DNA of 64,000 nucleotides, taken from the NCBI RefSeq assembly GCF_018613715.1, contig NZ_JAGGPT010000006.1, positions 988,748 through 1,052,747 of the forward strand, given 5' to 3'. Shown piece after piece: positions 26,264 to 34,721 of the stretch. This DNA is from Chryseobacterium sp. ISL-6. Its GTDB lineage: Bacteria; Bacteroidota; Bacteroidia; Flavobacteriales; Weeksellaceae. The position numbers were made by a program, and so were the translations under genes. How positions within the stretch are numbered: position 1 is the stretch's first letter; each line of letters starts with the position of its first letter. The notes beneath the pieces were generated by a model. It worked only from the letters and a program-made list of their open reading frames with translations. It did no database searches and was not told where the DNA came from.

Positions 26264-26800
26264 ATGAAAAAGTCCTTATTGCTGATCCCACTGATTATTA
26301 TTTCTTGTAAAAAAGAAGCAAATACTGAAACAGCGAACAAAGATTCGATCATGGTTAGCGAGCAGCCTCATCCCGAATCATCAGTAGATTCTGTTGCGCT
26401 AAGACAAAAAGATTCGCTTATTAATAATTCTCCCGTCACTAAACATGTTTTAAAAAAAGGCGTGATGAGAAGTGAAAAAGAAGGTCAGATTATAAGAACT
26501 GCTGATGCGTCCCAACTTCCCTTTACTGTAGGAGAACAATTTACAAAAGATGGGCAGGAGTTGATATTAAAGATTACTAATTATAATAAAGCTGACCTTA
26601 AAGCCTTTATTTCTACTAAAGAGAAAGATTTTAACATTAGGTTTAATCAAATAAAACTGCCAAACGGAGATTATGATGGACCCTTTGGAAGAGATATTTT
26701 TTATCAGGTTGCAGGAAGAGGAGAGATTTGGTTAATTATTGGAAAAAGTAATATGGCATCAGGAAACACAAAAGGAAGTTTCTCTGTAAGTGTAGAATGA
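26264..26800 (+). CDS. lipoprotein of unknown function
   Basis: 178 residues. A short signal peptide ends in the lipobox-like LIIISC with the lipidated Cys at residue 15, then a low-complexity acidic linker (about 18-75) and a beta-rich C-terminal domain (about 85-178) with GPFGRDIFYQVAGRGEIWLIIG. No relative recognised. Five bases after the DUF4173 gene, hence the last gene of that unit. Confidence 0.75.
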   Translation: MKKSLLLIPLIIISCKKEANTETANKDSIMVSEQPHPESSVDSVALRQKDSLINNSPVTKHVLKKGVMRSEKEGQIIRTADASQLPFTVGEQFTKDGQELILKITNYNKADLKAFISTKEKDFNIRFNQIKLPNGDYDGPFGRDIFYQVAGRGEIWLIIGKSNMASGNTKGSFSVSVE

Positions 26801-26848
26801 TCTTTGGTATAGTTTCTGTAATGTATCCATTATTAAGATTTACTAATT

Positions 26849-27361
26849 ATGAAAAATATATTTTTAACGGCAATAGTAGCTTCAGCTGCTCTTGTTAGTT
26901 GTGGAACAGTACAGTCATTGGTTCAGAATACATTCCCTTATACAGCAAATGTTTTAGTATCCACAGGAGTACCTGCAGACAAAGAAGTATCTTCTACTGC
27001 TACAGCTTCCAATGTGCAGACCTGGTTTGGTGGAAATAACAATGCGAAAATAAAAGACGTGAGATTAGCAGATGCGAAAATTTCTGTAGTTTCTCCGGCA
27101 GGTGGAAATTTAAGCGCTTTAAAAAGCGTTAAAGTATACATTTCTTCAACAGGTACAGGAGAAAGATTAGTGGCTTCCCGTACCAATATTTCTTCAAACA
27201 GCTCAAGTCTGAATCTGGATCTGGATAATAACGGATTTCTAGATGAAGTAGTAAAGAGTAACGGAGTAACCGTAAGAACAGTTTATGAGCTGAAAAATCA
27301 GACCAGTTCAGATATGAACTTAAAGGTAGCACTTAATTTCAGCAGTATACCTGCGAAATAG
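26849..27361 (+). CDS. lipoprotein of unknown function
   Basis: 170 residues with a clear lipobox (ALVSC, Cys18). The mature part is a single beta-sandwich-like domain rich in Val, Ser, Thr and Asn with LNLDLDNNGFLDEVVKS, an acidic Asn-rich loop that may bind calcium. A bidirectional terminator follows. Confidence 0.75.
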   Translation: MKNIFLTAIVASAALVSCGTVQSLVQNTFPYTANVLVSTGVPADKEVSSTATASNVQTWFGGNNNAKIKDVRLADAKISVVSPAGGNLSALKSVKVYISSTGTGERLVASRTNISSNSSSLNLDLDNNGFLDEVVKSNGVTVRTVYELKNQTSSDMNLKVALNFSSIPAK

Positions 27362-27381
27362 TTTTTATAAAAGTTTATTAA

Positions 27382-27414
27382 AAAAACGTCTCTCAAAAAA
27401 TGGGAGACGTTTTT
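27382..27414. terminator. bidirectional terminator between convergent genes
   Basis: AAAAACGTCTCTC and GGGAGACGTTTTT pair with one wobble around a seven-base A-rich loop. A- and T-tracts on both sides serve the lipoprotein gene and the convergent subtilase gene. Confidence 0.85.
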
Positions 27415-27423
27415 AATGATAGT

Positions 27424-29115
27424 TTATTGTTTAATGAATTTTTCTACAACTCTCCTTTGTCCATCAGTAGAGTGAATGAGATAGTTGCCTTTTGGAAGAT
27501 TTGATATATCAATTTTTTTATCCGTTAAAATAGTTCCTTTTGATACCAACTGTCCCATCATATTAAAGATTTCAAAATTGACCTCCTTATCCTCAGAATT
27601 TCTAATCGAAATAAAATTTGATGCAGGATTAGGATATATTTCAACTTTTAAAGGACTTAATGTCATGGTCTTTGATGAAAGCGTAGTACGGTTGCTTTCT
27701 AAATATTCTATAGCAGCCTTGATATTTGGAAGAGGGCCGATTTTTGTCGTCAGATTACCACCTTGAGGTATTCCTGTACTGATAAGGATATTTCTCATTT
27801 CGGAAGGACTAAGGTACTGTCCGGTTTGTTGGAAATTAAAAGATTGTATCAGTATCGCGGCAGAAGCAACGATGGGTGTAGCTGAACTTGTTCCGTTAAA
27901 GAGAGTGTATGTTCTGTTATTGTCATTGTCATATTTAGCCCAAGAACCATAACCCGCGGCTAGAACATTTTGACCCCAACCCTGTACATCTACTCTTGAA
28001 CCATACGTGCTGAAGCTTAATCTGGAATGTTGAGATGTATCCGAGCCGGCTCCGACAACAATCGCACCACTATTTCCCCTCGCATTGTAAGCCGAATAAA
28101 AGGAATTATCCAGATTTTCATTTCCATTTCCTGCAGCGGCTATGATAATAATTCCTGAATCAGTTGCTGCTTTTGTCAGATCCCAGACAACATTATTATA
28201 TTCAGCAAGAACATAATTGGAATTCTGTCCTCCAGTTTGCATTTCATATAAAATAATGTCTCCAGCCTGAGACGCATTTATTGAACGTGTAACAGCAGCC
28301 ACTCTATTGTATGAACTTGTAGTCCATTCCAGAAAACCCTTCATTTCTGTTGCGTTATATGCTGTCCCCGAAAGTCCGATATTATCTTTTGCTGAACCAA
28401 GGATACTCATCACAGCAGTTCCGTGGTCAAGATAACTATAATAAGAACTGTTAGGATCCGTTAATGATGAATTGGGTAAAACTCCGGATTCATATTGAAT
28501 TGCATTTCGGGTAACAAGCATTTCATGAGGTTTGTGGAAGCCATATTCCACATCACGGATTCTTACATTTTGACCTGTAATTCCTCTTGACCACGCATAA
28601 TTTACATTGATCCCTGGATTACCAAGTAAATAATTCTGAGAGGTTTCCAGATTTGGAGTGGCAACAAAGGTTTTGGTAAATGGAGGAGTTATAGGTTCAT
28701 TACTTAGTATAGAAGCATATTCCACTTCCGGGAACCTTTCGAAATCTCGTGCCAGCCTTACCATATTATCATTATCTTTTATAGGGCTCTCAACCTTATA
28801 AATTCGTTTCAGCTTTTCAATGGACTCGCCTGATTTTTTATACTTTTTACTGGCTTCAATCATTTCATTCAGTTTCTTATCACTGAAACCAAGCTCATCA
28901 ACAAATGACAGTTCATTTTTTTGGACAAATTCCTTCAGGGAAGGATTCTTATTTAACACCGCATTAATAAGGTCATTTGGATGACTGGTTTTAGAAAAAC
29001 AAACATAGAGTGAATGTGATTTCGAATTTTTTTCAAGTTGAAACTGCCCTTTTCTGTTCTGTCCGAAAGATAGCATAAAGCAGAAAATCAATAAAAGAAA
29101 GATTTTTGTTTTCAT
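27424..29115 (-). CDS. T9SS-secreted subtilisin-like serine protease (S8)
   Basis: 563 residues. Signal peptide 1-19 (SFGQ), a propeptide-like segment to about 165, then the S8 catalytic domain with Asp188 (RIRDVEYG), His231 (LDHGTAVMS), oxyanion Asn330 (AAAGNGNEN) and Ser410 (NGTSSATP). The C-terminal type IX sorting domain begins VEIYPNPASNFISI and ends RRVVEKFIKQ. A complete, probably active, extracellular peptidase. Confidence 0.93.
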   Translation of the reverse strand: MKTKIFLLLIFCFMLSFGQNRKGQFQLEKNSKSHSLYVCFSKTSHPNDLINAVLNKNPSLKEFVQKNELSFVDELGFSDKKLNEMIEASKKYKKSGESIEKLKRIYKVESPIKDNDNMVRLARDFERFPEVEYASILSNEPITPPFTKTFVATPNLETSQNYLLGNPGINVNYAWSRGITGQNVRIRDVEYGFHKPHEMLVTRNAIQYESGVLPNSSLTDPNSSYYSYLDHGTAVMSILGSAKDNIGLSGTAYNATEMKGFLEWTTSSYNRVAAVTRSINASQAGDIILYEMQTGGQNSNYVLAEYNNVVWDLTKAATDSGIIIIAAAGNGNENLDNSFYSAYNARGNSGAIVVGAGSDTSQHSRLSFSTYGSRVDVQGWGQNVLAAGYGSWAKYDNDNNRTYTLFNGTSSATPIVASAAILIQSFNFQQTGQYLSPSEMRNILISTGIPQGGNLTTKIGPLPNIKAAIEYLESNRTTLSSKTMTLSPLKVEIYPNPASNFISIRNSEDKEVNFEIFNMMGQLVSKGTILTDKKIDISNLPKGNYLIHSTDGQRRVVEKFIKQ

Positions 29116-29201
29116 AGTATTTTGTATTAAAATTCAATATTTGGTGAAATAAATTTATTAAATTCTATTGATATTTTAATATTTTTTATGAAATTTATAA
29201 T

Positions 29202-29651
29202 CTATGATTTCGTTTGACTGTCCATTACAATTGTTACAGGTCCGTCATTGATGAGAGAAACCTTCATATCAGCGGCAAAAATCCCACTTTCTGTTTTTAA
29301 TCCGGACTTTGCAATCTCCTCTTTAAAATAGTCAAAAAGAGGAATTGCTTTATCTGGCTTTGCAGCCTTTATAAATGATGGGCGGTTTCCTTTCTTATAA
29401 TCTGCGATTAACGTAAACTGGCTTATACAAAGAATTTCTCCTGAAATATCTTTTATTGAAAGGTTAAGCTTTTCGTCTGCATCGGCAAAAACTCTGAGAT
29501 TGAGTATTTTCTGAACCAGCCAGTCTGCATCTGTCTGTTCATCATTTTCATCTATACCAATGAGAAGCATAAAGCCACTTCCAATTTCACCTACGATCTT
29601 TCCATCTACTTTTACATGAGCTTCAGAAACCCTCTGTATAACGACTTTCAT
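29202..29651 (-). CDS. dtd: D-aminoacyl-tRNA deacylase
   Basis: 149 residues, the standard length. Hydrolyses D-amino acids (and glycine) from mischarged tRNA. MKVVIQRVSEAHVKVDG, SQFTLIADYKKGNRPSF and the Gly-cisPro equivalent NDGPVTIVMDS are family-defining. It starts nine bases after the lipoprotein gene and is probably transcribed with it. Confidence 0.96.
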   Translation of the reverse strand: MKVVIQRVSEAHVKVDGKIVGEIGSGFMLLIGIDENDEQTDADWLVQKILNLRVFADADEKLNLSIKDISGEILCISQFTLIADYKKGNRPSFIKAAKPDKAIPLFDYFKEEIAKSGLKTESGIFAADMKVSLINDGPVTIVMDSQTKS

Positions 29652-29660
29652 AATTTAATT

Positions 29661-30113
29661 TTAATAATAAATACTTAAAACTCTTGTTGCAGGATCGTAA
29701 TTATAAGGATAGGTTTTAGGAGGTAGGGAGGTAACAGATGTTGGATTTCCAGTAAGTAAGATCCAGGTAGCATTATCTTTAGGGCAAACAATGCTTATGT
29801 TATTTTTAACCTCAAGAGTGGTGTCATTATCAGGACAAAGATGAGGTGCATTTCTATCAAATACTTTAAATGTATTATTACTTCCACGCACTACAATCAG
29901 ACCTCTGGTTCCGGATTGTTGTTCGTCTACATAGAGCCAGCCCTGTGGTTGCGTCAAATTAAAATAAGCAGGAAGATTAAGGTTTAAAGTTACGTTAATA
30001 GGACTCGTTGGAAAACAACTTACAGTATCTTCTCGACTTCCGCAAGAATTTATAGTTAACGCACTGATTGTCAATAAGGTAAAAAAGGATAAGATTGAAA
30101 AAGTTTTTTTCAT
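29661..30113 (-). CDS. degenerate Rieske-like lipoprotein
   Basis: 150 residues, lipobox INSC near residue 24. The mature part aligns by eye with a Rieske [2Fe-2S] domain, with NAPHLCPDN in place of the first CxH loop and IVCPKDNATW in place of the second CxxH loop. One Cys is replaced by Ala and one His by Asp, so a normal cluster cannot form. Such ligand-less Rieske-fold lipoproteins occur in Flavobacteriia; function unknown. First gene of the pair with dtd. Confidence 0.65.
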   Translation of the reverse strand: MKKTFSILSFFTLLTISALTINSCGSREDTVSCFPTSPINVTLNLNLPAYFNLTQPQGWLYVDEQQSGTRGLIVVRGSNNTFKVFDRNAPHLCPDNDTTLEVKNNISIVCPKDNATWILLTGNPTSVTSLPPKTYPYNYDPATRVLSIYY

Positions 30114-30171
30114 TTCAATTTAAATTTTTATATATTTGTAAAAATTAAACGATTACAACACGAAAACATTG

Positions 30172-30187
30172 TCCGACAAATGTCGGA
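30172..30187. promoter_or_regulatory. 16-base palindrome upstream of greA
   Basis: TCCGACA, two A, TGTCGGA, perfect, between the divergent lipoprotein and greA genes. In the plus direction it is followed by a T-rich run. It may be an operator or an early attenuator. Confidence 0.45.
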
Positions 30188-30222
30188 TTATTTTTTTATA
30201 CTAAAACTAAATTTTGAAAATT

Positions 30223-30693
30223 ATGGCAAGCTATGTTACAAAGGAGGGGTTAGATAAAATGAAAGCTGAGCTGGAACAGTTAGAAACTGTAGAAAGACCT
30301 AAAATTACTCAGCAGATAGCAGAAGCAAGAGACAAGGGTGACTTGTCTGAAAATGCAGAATATGATGCAGCGAAGGAAGCGCAGGGAATGCTTGAAATGA
30401 GAATTTCTAAACTTAAAGATGTTATTTCTGTTTCTAAAATTATAGATGAAAGCCAATTAGATACTTCAAAAGTTTCCATTTTAACGACTGTGAGACTAAA
30501 AAATAATGCAACTCAGCAAGAACAGGTATTTACTTTGGTTCCTGATAATGAAAGTGACTTGAAAAGTGGTAGAATTTCTGTGAATACACCTATTGCAAAA
30601 GGGTTACTAGGAAAAGTTATAGGTGAAACTGCTGAAATCACTCTTCCAAATGGGAATAAGTTATCTTTTGAAGTATTAGAAATCACTCTGTAA
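30223..30693 (+). CDS. greA: transcription elongation factor GreA
   Basis: 156 residues from the ATG at 30223, the start that gives the canonical MASYVTKEGLDKMKAELEQL. It stimulates transcript cleavage by backtracked RNA polymerase. The N-terminal coiled coil with the acidic tip GDLSENAEYDAAKE is intact; the C-terminal FKBP-like domain follows. The HIT gene starts 22 bases downstream, probably in the same transcript. Confidence 0.97.
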   Translation: MASYVTKEGLDKMKAELEQLETVERPKITQQIAEARDKGDLSENAEYDAAKEAQGMLEMRISKLKDVISVSKIIDESQLDTSKVSILTTVRLKNNATQQEQVFTLVPDNESDLKSGRISVNTPIAKGLLGKVIGETAEITLPNGNKLSFEVLEITL

Positions 30694-30714
30694 TACATCT
30701 AATTTCTGATCAAT

Positions 30715-31104
30715 ATGAGTACTATATTTACAAAAATCATTAACGGTGACATTCCTTCGTATAAAATTGCAGAGGATGAGAATTTTATAGCATTTTTAGA
30801 TGCTATGCCATTAGTGAAAGGACATACATTGGTTGTTCCTAAAAAAGAAGTCGATCTTATTTTTGATTTAGAAAGCGAAGAGTATAAAAATCTGTGGGCA
30901 TTTTCTCAGAAAGTGGCAAAACAGATTAAAATTGCAATTCCATGTATTAGAGTAGGTGTTGCGGTAGTAGGATTAGAAGTTCCTCATGCGCATATTCATC
31001 TGATCCCATTAAATAAAGTGGAGGATATGAATTTCAGAAATGAAAGATTAAAATTAACGGACGAAGAGTACATCGAAATTCGAAACTCAATTATTAATTC
31101 TTAA
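30715..31104 (+). CDS. HIT-family nucleotide hydrolase
   Basis: 129 residues. The histidine triad is HAHIHLIP (HxHxHxx) near residue 97, with FTKIINGDIPSYKI and DAMPLVKGHTLVVPKK of the HINT-like branch. It hydrolyses adenosine 5'-phosphoramidates or related adenylated compounds. Often next to greA in Flavobacteriia. Confidence 0.93.
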   Translation: MSTIFTKIINGDIPSYKIAEDENFIAFLDAMPLVKGHTLVVPKKEVDLIFDLESEEYKNLWAFSQKVAKQIKIAIPCIRVGVAVVGLEVPHAHIHLIPLNKVEDMNFRNERLKLTDEEYIEIRNSIINS

Positions 31105-31169
31105 AAATTAAGAGATCGTAAAAAAGAAATTTTTTGCGATTTTCTTTAACATATATATTATATAATAGT

Positions 31170-32354
31170 ATGAATTCAAACCAATGTTCTTTCTGTGGCA
31201 GAAAAAGAAATGAAGTGCAGATGCTTATTTCTGGTCAGAACGGCTTTATTTGTGAAAATTGTATAGAGCAGGCTCACTCCATTGTTAAAGACAGTGCTAC
31301 TAAAACTGAATTTTCACCGGCAGAAAACATAGATACCCTGAAAAAGCCAAAAGAAATTAAAGAATTTCTTAATCAATATGTGATCGGACAGGATCAGGCA
31401 AAAAAACAGCTTTCGATTGCAGTTTACAATCACTATAAAAGATTACTTCATGCTCAGGAAGAAAATAGAGAAGTTGAGCTTGAAAAATCAAACATAATAA
31501 TGATTGGTGAAACAGGAACGGGAAAAACATTATTAGCAAAGACAATAGCTCGAGAGCTTAATGTCCCGTTTTGTATAGTAGATGCGACAATTTTGACCGA
31601 AGCAGGTTATGTCGGAGAAGATGTGGAAAGTATCTTATCAAGGCTGCTTATGGTGGCAGATTATGATGTTGAAAAAGCGGAAAAAGGAATTGTATTTATC
31701 GATGAGATCGATAAAATAGCTAGAAAATCTGATAATCCAAGTATTACAAGAGATGTTTCCGGGGAAGGGGTTCAACAAGGTTTGTTGAAGCTATTAGAAG
31801 GAAGTATTGTAAATGTTCCACCTCAGGGAGGTAGAAAACATCCGGATCAGAAATACATCCAGGTAAACACACAAAATATATTATTTATTGCTGGTGGAGC
31901 CTTTGATGGTATTAAAGAAATTATTGAAAGGAGAATGAACAAACAGGCGATAGGTTTCAGCTCCGAAAAAATAAACAACGTGGATGAAGATGAATATGTA
32001 TTAACAAATATTAATGCAATTGATCTACGTTCTTTCGGATTAATTCCCGAACTTTTGGGAAGATTTCCAATCATAACGTATCTTGATAAACTTACCAAAG
32101 AAACAATGGTACGCATTATGAAGGAACCGAAAAACTCAATTGTAAACCAGTTTGTAGAGCTCTTTAAAATGGATGGCACGGAATTGGTATTCACTGATGG
32201 TGCTATTGAAAAAATTGTAGATGAAACTTTGGACAAAGGATTGGGAGCCAGAGGACTTAGGGGAACAACCGAAAAAGTATTGGAAGACCATATGTTTGCA
32301 ATAGGTGAAGAGAAAAAAATAATATTAACGGAAGATAATATTATTATTAAATAA
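31170..32354 (+). CDS. clpX: ClpX, ATP-dependent Clp protease ATPase subunit
   Basis: 394 residues from the ATG at 31170, which gives the N-terminal zinc-binding domain without excess: Cys6, Cys9, Cys28 and Cys31. AAA+ core with Walker A GETGTGKT, the pore loop GYVGEDVES, Walker B GIVFIDEIDKI and sensor/arginine region PELLGRFP. The IGF-type ClpP loop is IGFS near 270. No clpP adjacent in the window. Confidence 0.96.
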   Translation: MNSNQCSFCGRKRNEVQMLISGQNGFICENCIEQAHSIVKDSATKTEFSPAENIDTLKKPKEIKEFLNQYVIGQDQAKKQLSIAVYNHYKRLLHAQEENREVELEKSNIIMIGETGTGKTLLAKTIARELNVPFCIVDATILTEAGYVGEDVESILSRLLMVADYDVEKAEKGIVFIDEIDKIARKSDNPSITRDVSGEGVQQGLLKLLEGSIVNVPPQGGRKHPDQKYIQVNTQNILFIAGGAFDGIKEIIERRMNKQAIGFSSEKINNVDEDEYVLTNINAIDLRSFGLIPELLGRFPIITYLDKLTKETMVRIMKEPKNSIVNQFVELFKMDGTELVFTDGAIEKIVDETLDKGLGARGLRGTTEKVLEDHMFAIGEEKKIILTEDNIIIK

Positions 32355-32386
32355 TCAAAATAATTTTTTTGTTATGAAAAAAATCA

Positions 32387-32394
32387 TACCTTTG
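32387..32394 (+). promoter_or_regulatory. -7 element before the T9SS protein gene
   Basis: TACCTTTG matches TAnnTTTG exactly, with a TTTTTTTG block 15 bases upstream (a short spacer). The leader to the ATG at 32436 is about 35 bases. Confidence 0.5.
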
Positions 32395-32435
32395 CGGGTG
32401 AGATTGTATTATAACACACACAAATAATTTATACA

Positions 32436-34424
32436 ATGAGAAAAAGTTTATTTGCTATAGGTCTTTTAGCAATTAGTTATTCTGTTCAGGCGCAGATATT
32501 ATGTCACGTAGACGCTAATGCTAATATGTATGTAAGTAAGGGCACACTAGTTTATAGTGGTGGAGGTTTACAAATGAAAGGTAATGGTACTATTGAGAAC
32601 CATGGAAATTTTATGGTTGCTGGTACAGCAACAGACCTTATCAAAACTATTGATGCTTCAAATGCAGACAAAACAGAAACCAATGGTGGTGGTAATTTTA
32701 TTAACAAGCTTAATGAACCTACTGCTTATGCATCTGTAAATACAAACAGTTCTGCATCTACTCCCGTTTATACTTACGGACAGTTATTCGTTACAGGTAT
32801 TCCCCAAGCGAATATTACAGGAATTGTCGATCAAGAATTCAGACAGATCCGTCATGGTGATTACCAACAAGTTGGTATGCCTTTCTTTATGAAAACCCCT
32901 GCTACTCTTAGTGCTGAATTAGGAAAAACGTTTAATGGAGTGAGAAATTCCAAAAACGGAATACTTCACTGGGATAATACCAGAGCAGAGTGGCATCATT
33001 TACCTAACATAAATGGAATCTATAAATTTGCAGATGCTGCTTATGCATATGCTTATTGGATTCTTGGAGGGAATGGACTTGATGTAAGCAGTGTAACACG
33101 TACTGTAAAAGGACGTCCACTAAGTGATGTAGATGCTTCACAAGTGAGTGTAACTTTACAAAACGCAGGTACAGTCAATTTTGGAGCAAATGGTTCTAGT
33201 TTGAATGATTACAAAGAAAAATACAACACCTACATTCAGGATGGTTTCGAAATAGCTGCAGGTGGAACAGCTTGGACTGGTAATTATGGTAAAAACTGGT
33301 ATCAGTATGCTAATCCATTCCTTACCAATCTTGACTTATCTAAAATTGCATATAATGAACCGGCAGCAAATGGTGACGGTGTCAATCTTAGCAATATCTA
33401 TGGGGTAAGACTTGATGTTTCAGGAGTTATAACAAACGCAAATGGTAGTAGCTCCACATCATATAAAGCAATCACATTCAGTGCTGGTGTTCCAACTGGA
33501 GATGTTGATTATATGTTGGTAAGACCTTTAGGGGCATTTGCTATTAAGCTTAACAACAATAGTAATACAGATGTTTTAAATTTTTCTAATTTGAGAAGAT
33601 TTAATTACTATAGTAGAGATGCAAATACAAATTATAATGTTAATGCAAGCAGAAATGCAGCAAGTAGTTCACAAGGAACTGTAAAGCAATTGGGAATTAT
33701 AGCTCTTGATGCTAATGGTGCTGAAATTGGAAAAACTTATTATGTAGTTTATCCTAATGCAACTACAGGAAATTCTGCAACTGCTAGAACTCAATATACA
33801 GCTTCAACAGCTGACGTTGTAGGTACTTTCGAAGAAAGCACCAACGGAGGTTATGACAATAACTACACTGCAAAGTATTGGTTATATATCAATGAGGCTA
33901 ATGAAAACAATTTTAAAGGGAAAAATGTTATGTTAGCTACTTATAGCAACAAAATAAAATCTTTTAAATTTGAAATTAGAGAAAATGCTGAACTAGTAAG
34001 CAATGGTACACACCAATTGTCTTCAGGTGTTGGTTTCTATTATAAAGCTCCAAACGGAGCAGTAACAGAAGCAAAACAAGGAGATGTTATTCCTGCTACT
34101 GGAACAGAATATAGTCTATATTATGGGGCACCAAATGAATCTTCTGCTAGAATTGTTGCAGGTGAAGCATCTGTGGTTAAGCCTTCAAGAACTAAAGTAG
34201 TTTATAATCCGGATATTACAAACTATATTGTAAGATTTGATCCGGATTGGAAAAAAGCAGATATTGAAGTTTATGATATGAGTGGTAAGCTGGTTATCTC
34301 TAAAAAGGCAGTAAATACTTCTACAGATTTTGTAATTGAATTAAATAATTCTATTAAAAATTCTTATGTTGTAAAAATTGTTTCAGATAAGGGAGAAACT
34401 GTTAACACTAAAATCTTAAAATAA
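32436..34424 (+). CDS. large T9SS-secreted surface protein
   Basis: 662 residues. Signal peptide 1-20 (SYSVQAQ), a long Ser/Asn/Thr-rich beta-type region (about 25-570) with no recognised enzyme motif, and a C-terminal type IX sorting-like domain with VVYNPDITNYIVRF, VYDMSGKLVIS and VKIVSDKGETVNTKILK. The GGGLQMKGNGTIENHGNF start resembles autotransporter-like beta-helix N-termini of Flavobacteriia. The PID-CTERM-like gene begins five bases downstream, so the two form an operon. Confidence 0.82.
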   Translation: MRKSLFAIGLLAISYSVQAQILCHVDANANMYVSKGTLVYSGGGLQMKGNGTIENHGNFMVAGTATDLIKTIDASNADKTETNGGGNFINKLNEPTAYASVNTNSSASTPVYTYGQLFVTGIPQANITGIVDQEFRQIRHGDYQQVGMPFFMKTPATLSAELGKTFNGVRNSKNGILHWDNTRAEWHHLPNINGIYKFADAAYAYAYWILGGNGLDVSSVTRTVKGRPLSDVDASQVSVTLQNAGTVNFGANGSSLNDYKEKYNTYIQDGFEIAAGGTAWTGNYGKNWYQYANPFLTNLDLSKIAYNEPAANGDGVNLSNIYGVRLDVSGVITNANGSSSTSYKAITFSAGVPTGDVDYMLVRPLGAFAIKLNNNSNTDVLNFSNLRRFNYYSRDANTNYNVNASRNAASSSQGTVKQLGIIALDANGAEIGKTYYVVYPNATTGNSATARTQYTASTADVVGTFEESTNGGYDNNYTAKYWLYINEANENNFKGKNVMLATYSNKIKSFKFEIRENAELVSNGTHQLSSGVGFYYKAPNGAVTEAKQGDVIPATGTEYSLYYGAPNESSARIVAGEASVVKPSRTKVVYNPDITNYIVRFDPDWKKADIEVYDMSGKLVISKKAVNTSTDFVIELNNSIKNSYVVKIVSDKGETVNTKILK

Positions 34425-34429
34425 AATAT

Positions 34430-34660
34430 ATGAAAGCTTTGAATAAATTAATATATGGTCTTTTCCTTTTTGCTGTTTTCTTGGTCAATGCACAAGGAAG
34501 TTCAGGTCCAGGAGGAGGGCAGCCTCCACAACCAGGTGATGGTGGTGGGAGTGTAGGTCCGGGAGCTGCTCCAATTGATATGTATGTATATGCGTTGTCA
34601 ATAATAGCAGTCTTACTTATTGTATTTTTCACCAAAAAGTACAAAAACCAGAAAATATAA
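34430..34660 (+). CDS. small Gly/Pro-rich protein with PID-CTERM-like sorting tail
   Basis: 76 residues: signal peptide (1-22, LVNAQ), a Gly-Pro-Gln linker (about 23-47), then the tripartite tail P-I-D, one transmembrane helix (MYVYALSIIAVLLIVFF) and a basic end (TKKYKNQKI). This architecture is described in Flavobacteriia as the PID-CTERM sorting signal, analogous to PEP-CTERM and LPXTG. The mature part is almost only linker. Co-transcribed with the preceding T9SS protein. Confidence 0.7.
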   Translation: MKALNKLIYGLFLFAVFLVNAQGSSGPGGGQPPQPGDGGGSVGPGAAPIDMYVYALSIIAVLLIVFFTKKYKNQKI

Positions 34661-34680
34661 AAATTTTATTAAAATACTTA

Positions 34681-34710
34681 AAACTCACTGATTAATCAGT
34701 GAGTTTTTTT
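34681..34710 (+). terminator. terminator of the T9SS/PID-CTERM operon
   Basis: A perfect 26-base palindrome with 13-base arms (AAACTCACTGATT and its complement) followed by a run of T. Confidence 0.88.
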
Positions 34711-34721
34711 ATTTTTACATT

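Noticed and set aside
34408..34644. Minus-strand ORF with a Pro/Gly-rich stretch
   Set aside because: It is the complement of the Gly/Pro-rich linker of the PID-CTERM-like gene; composition explains it.
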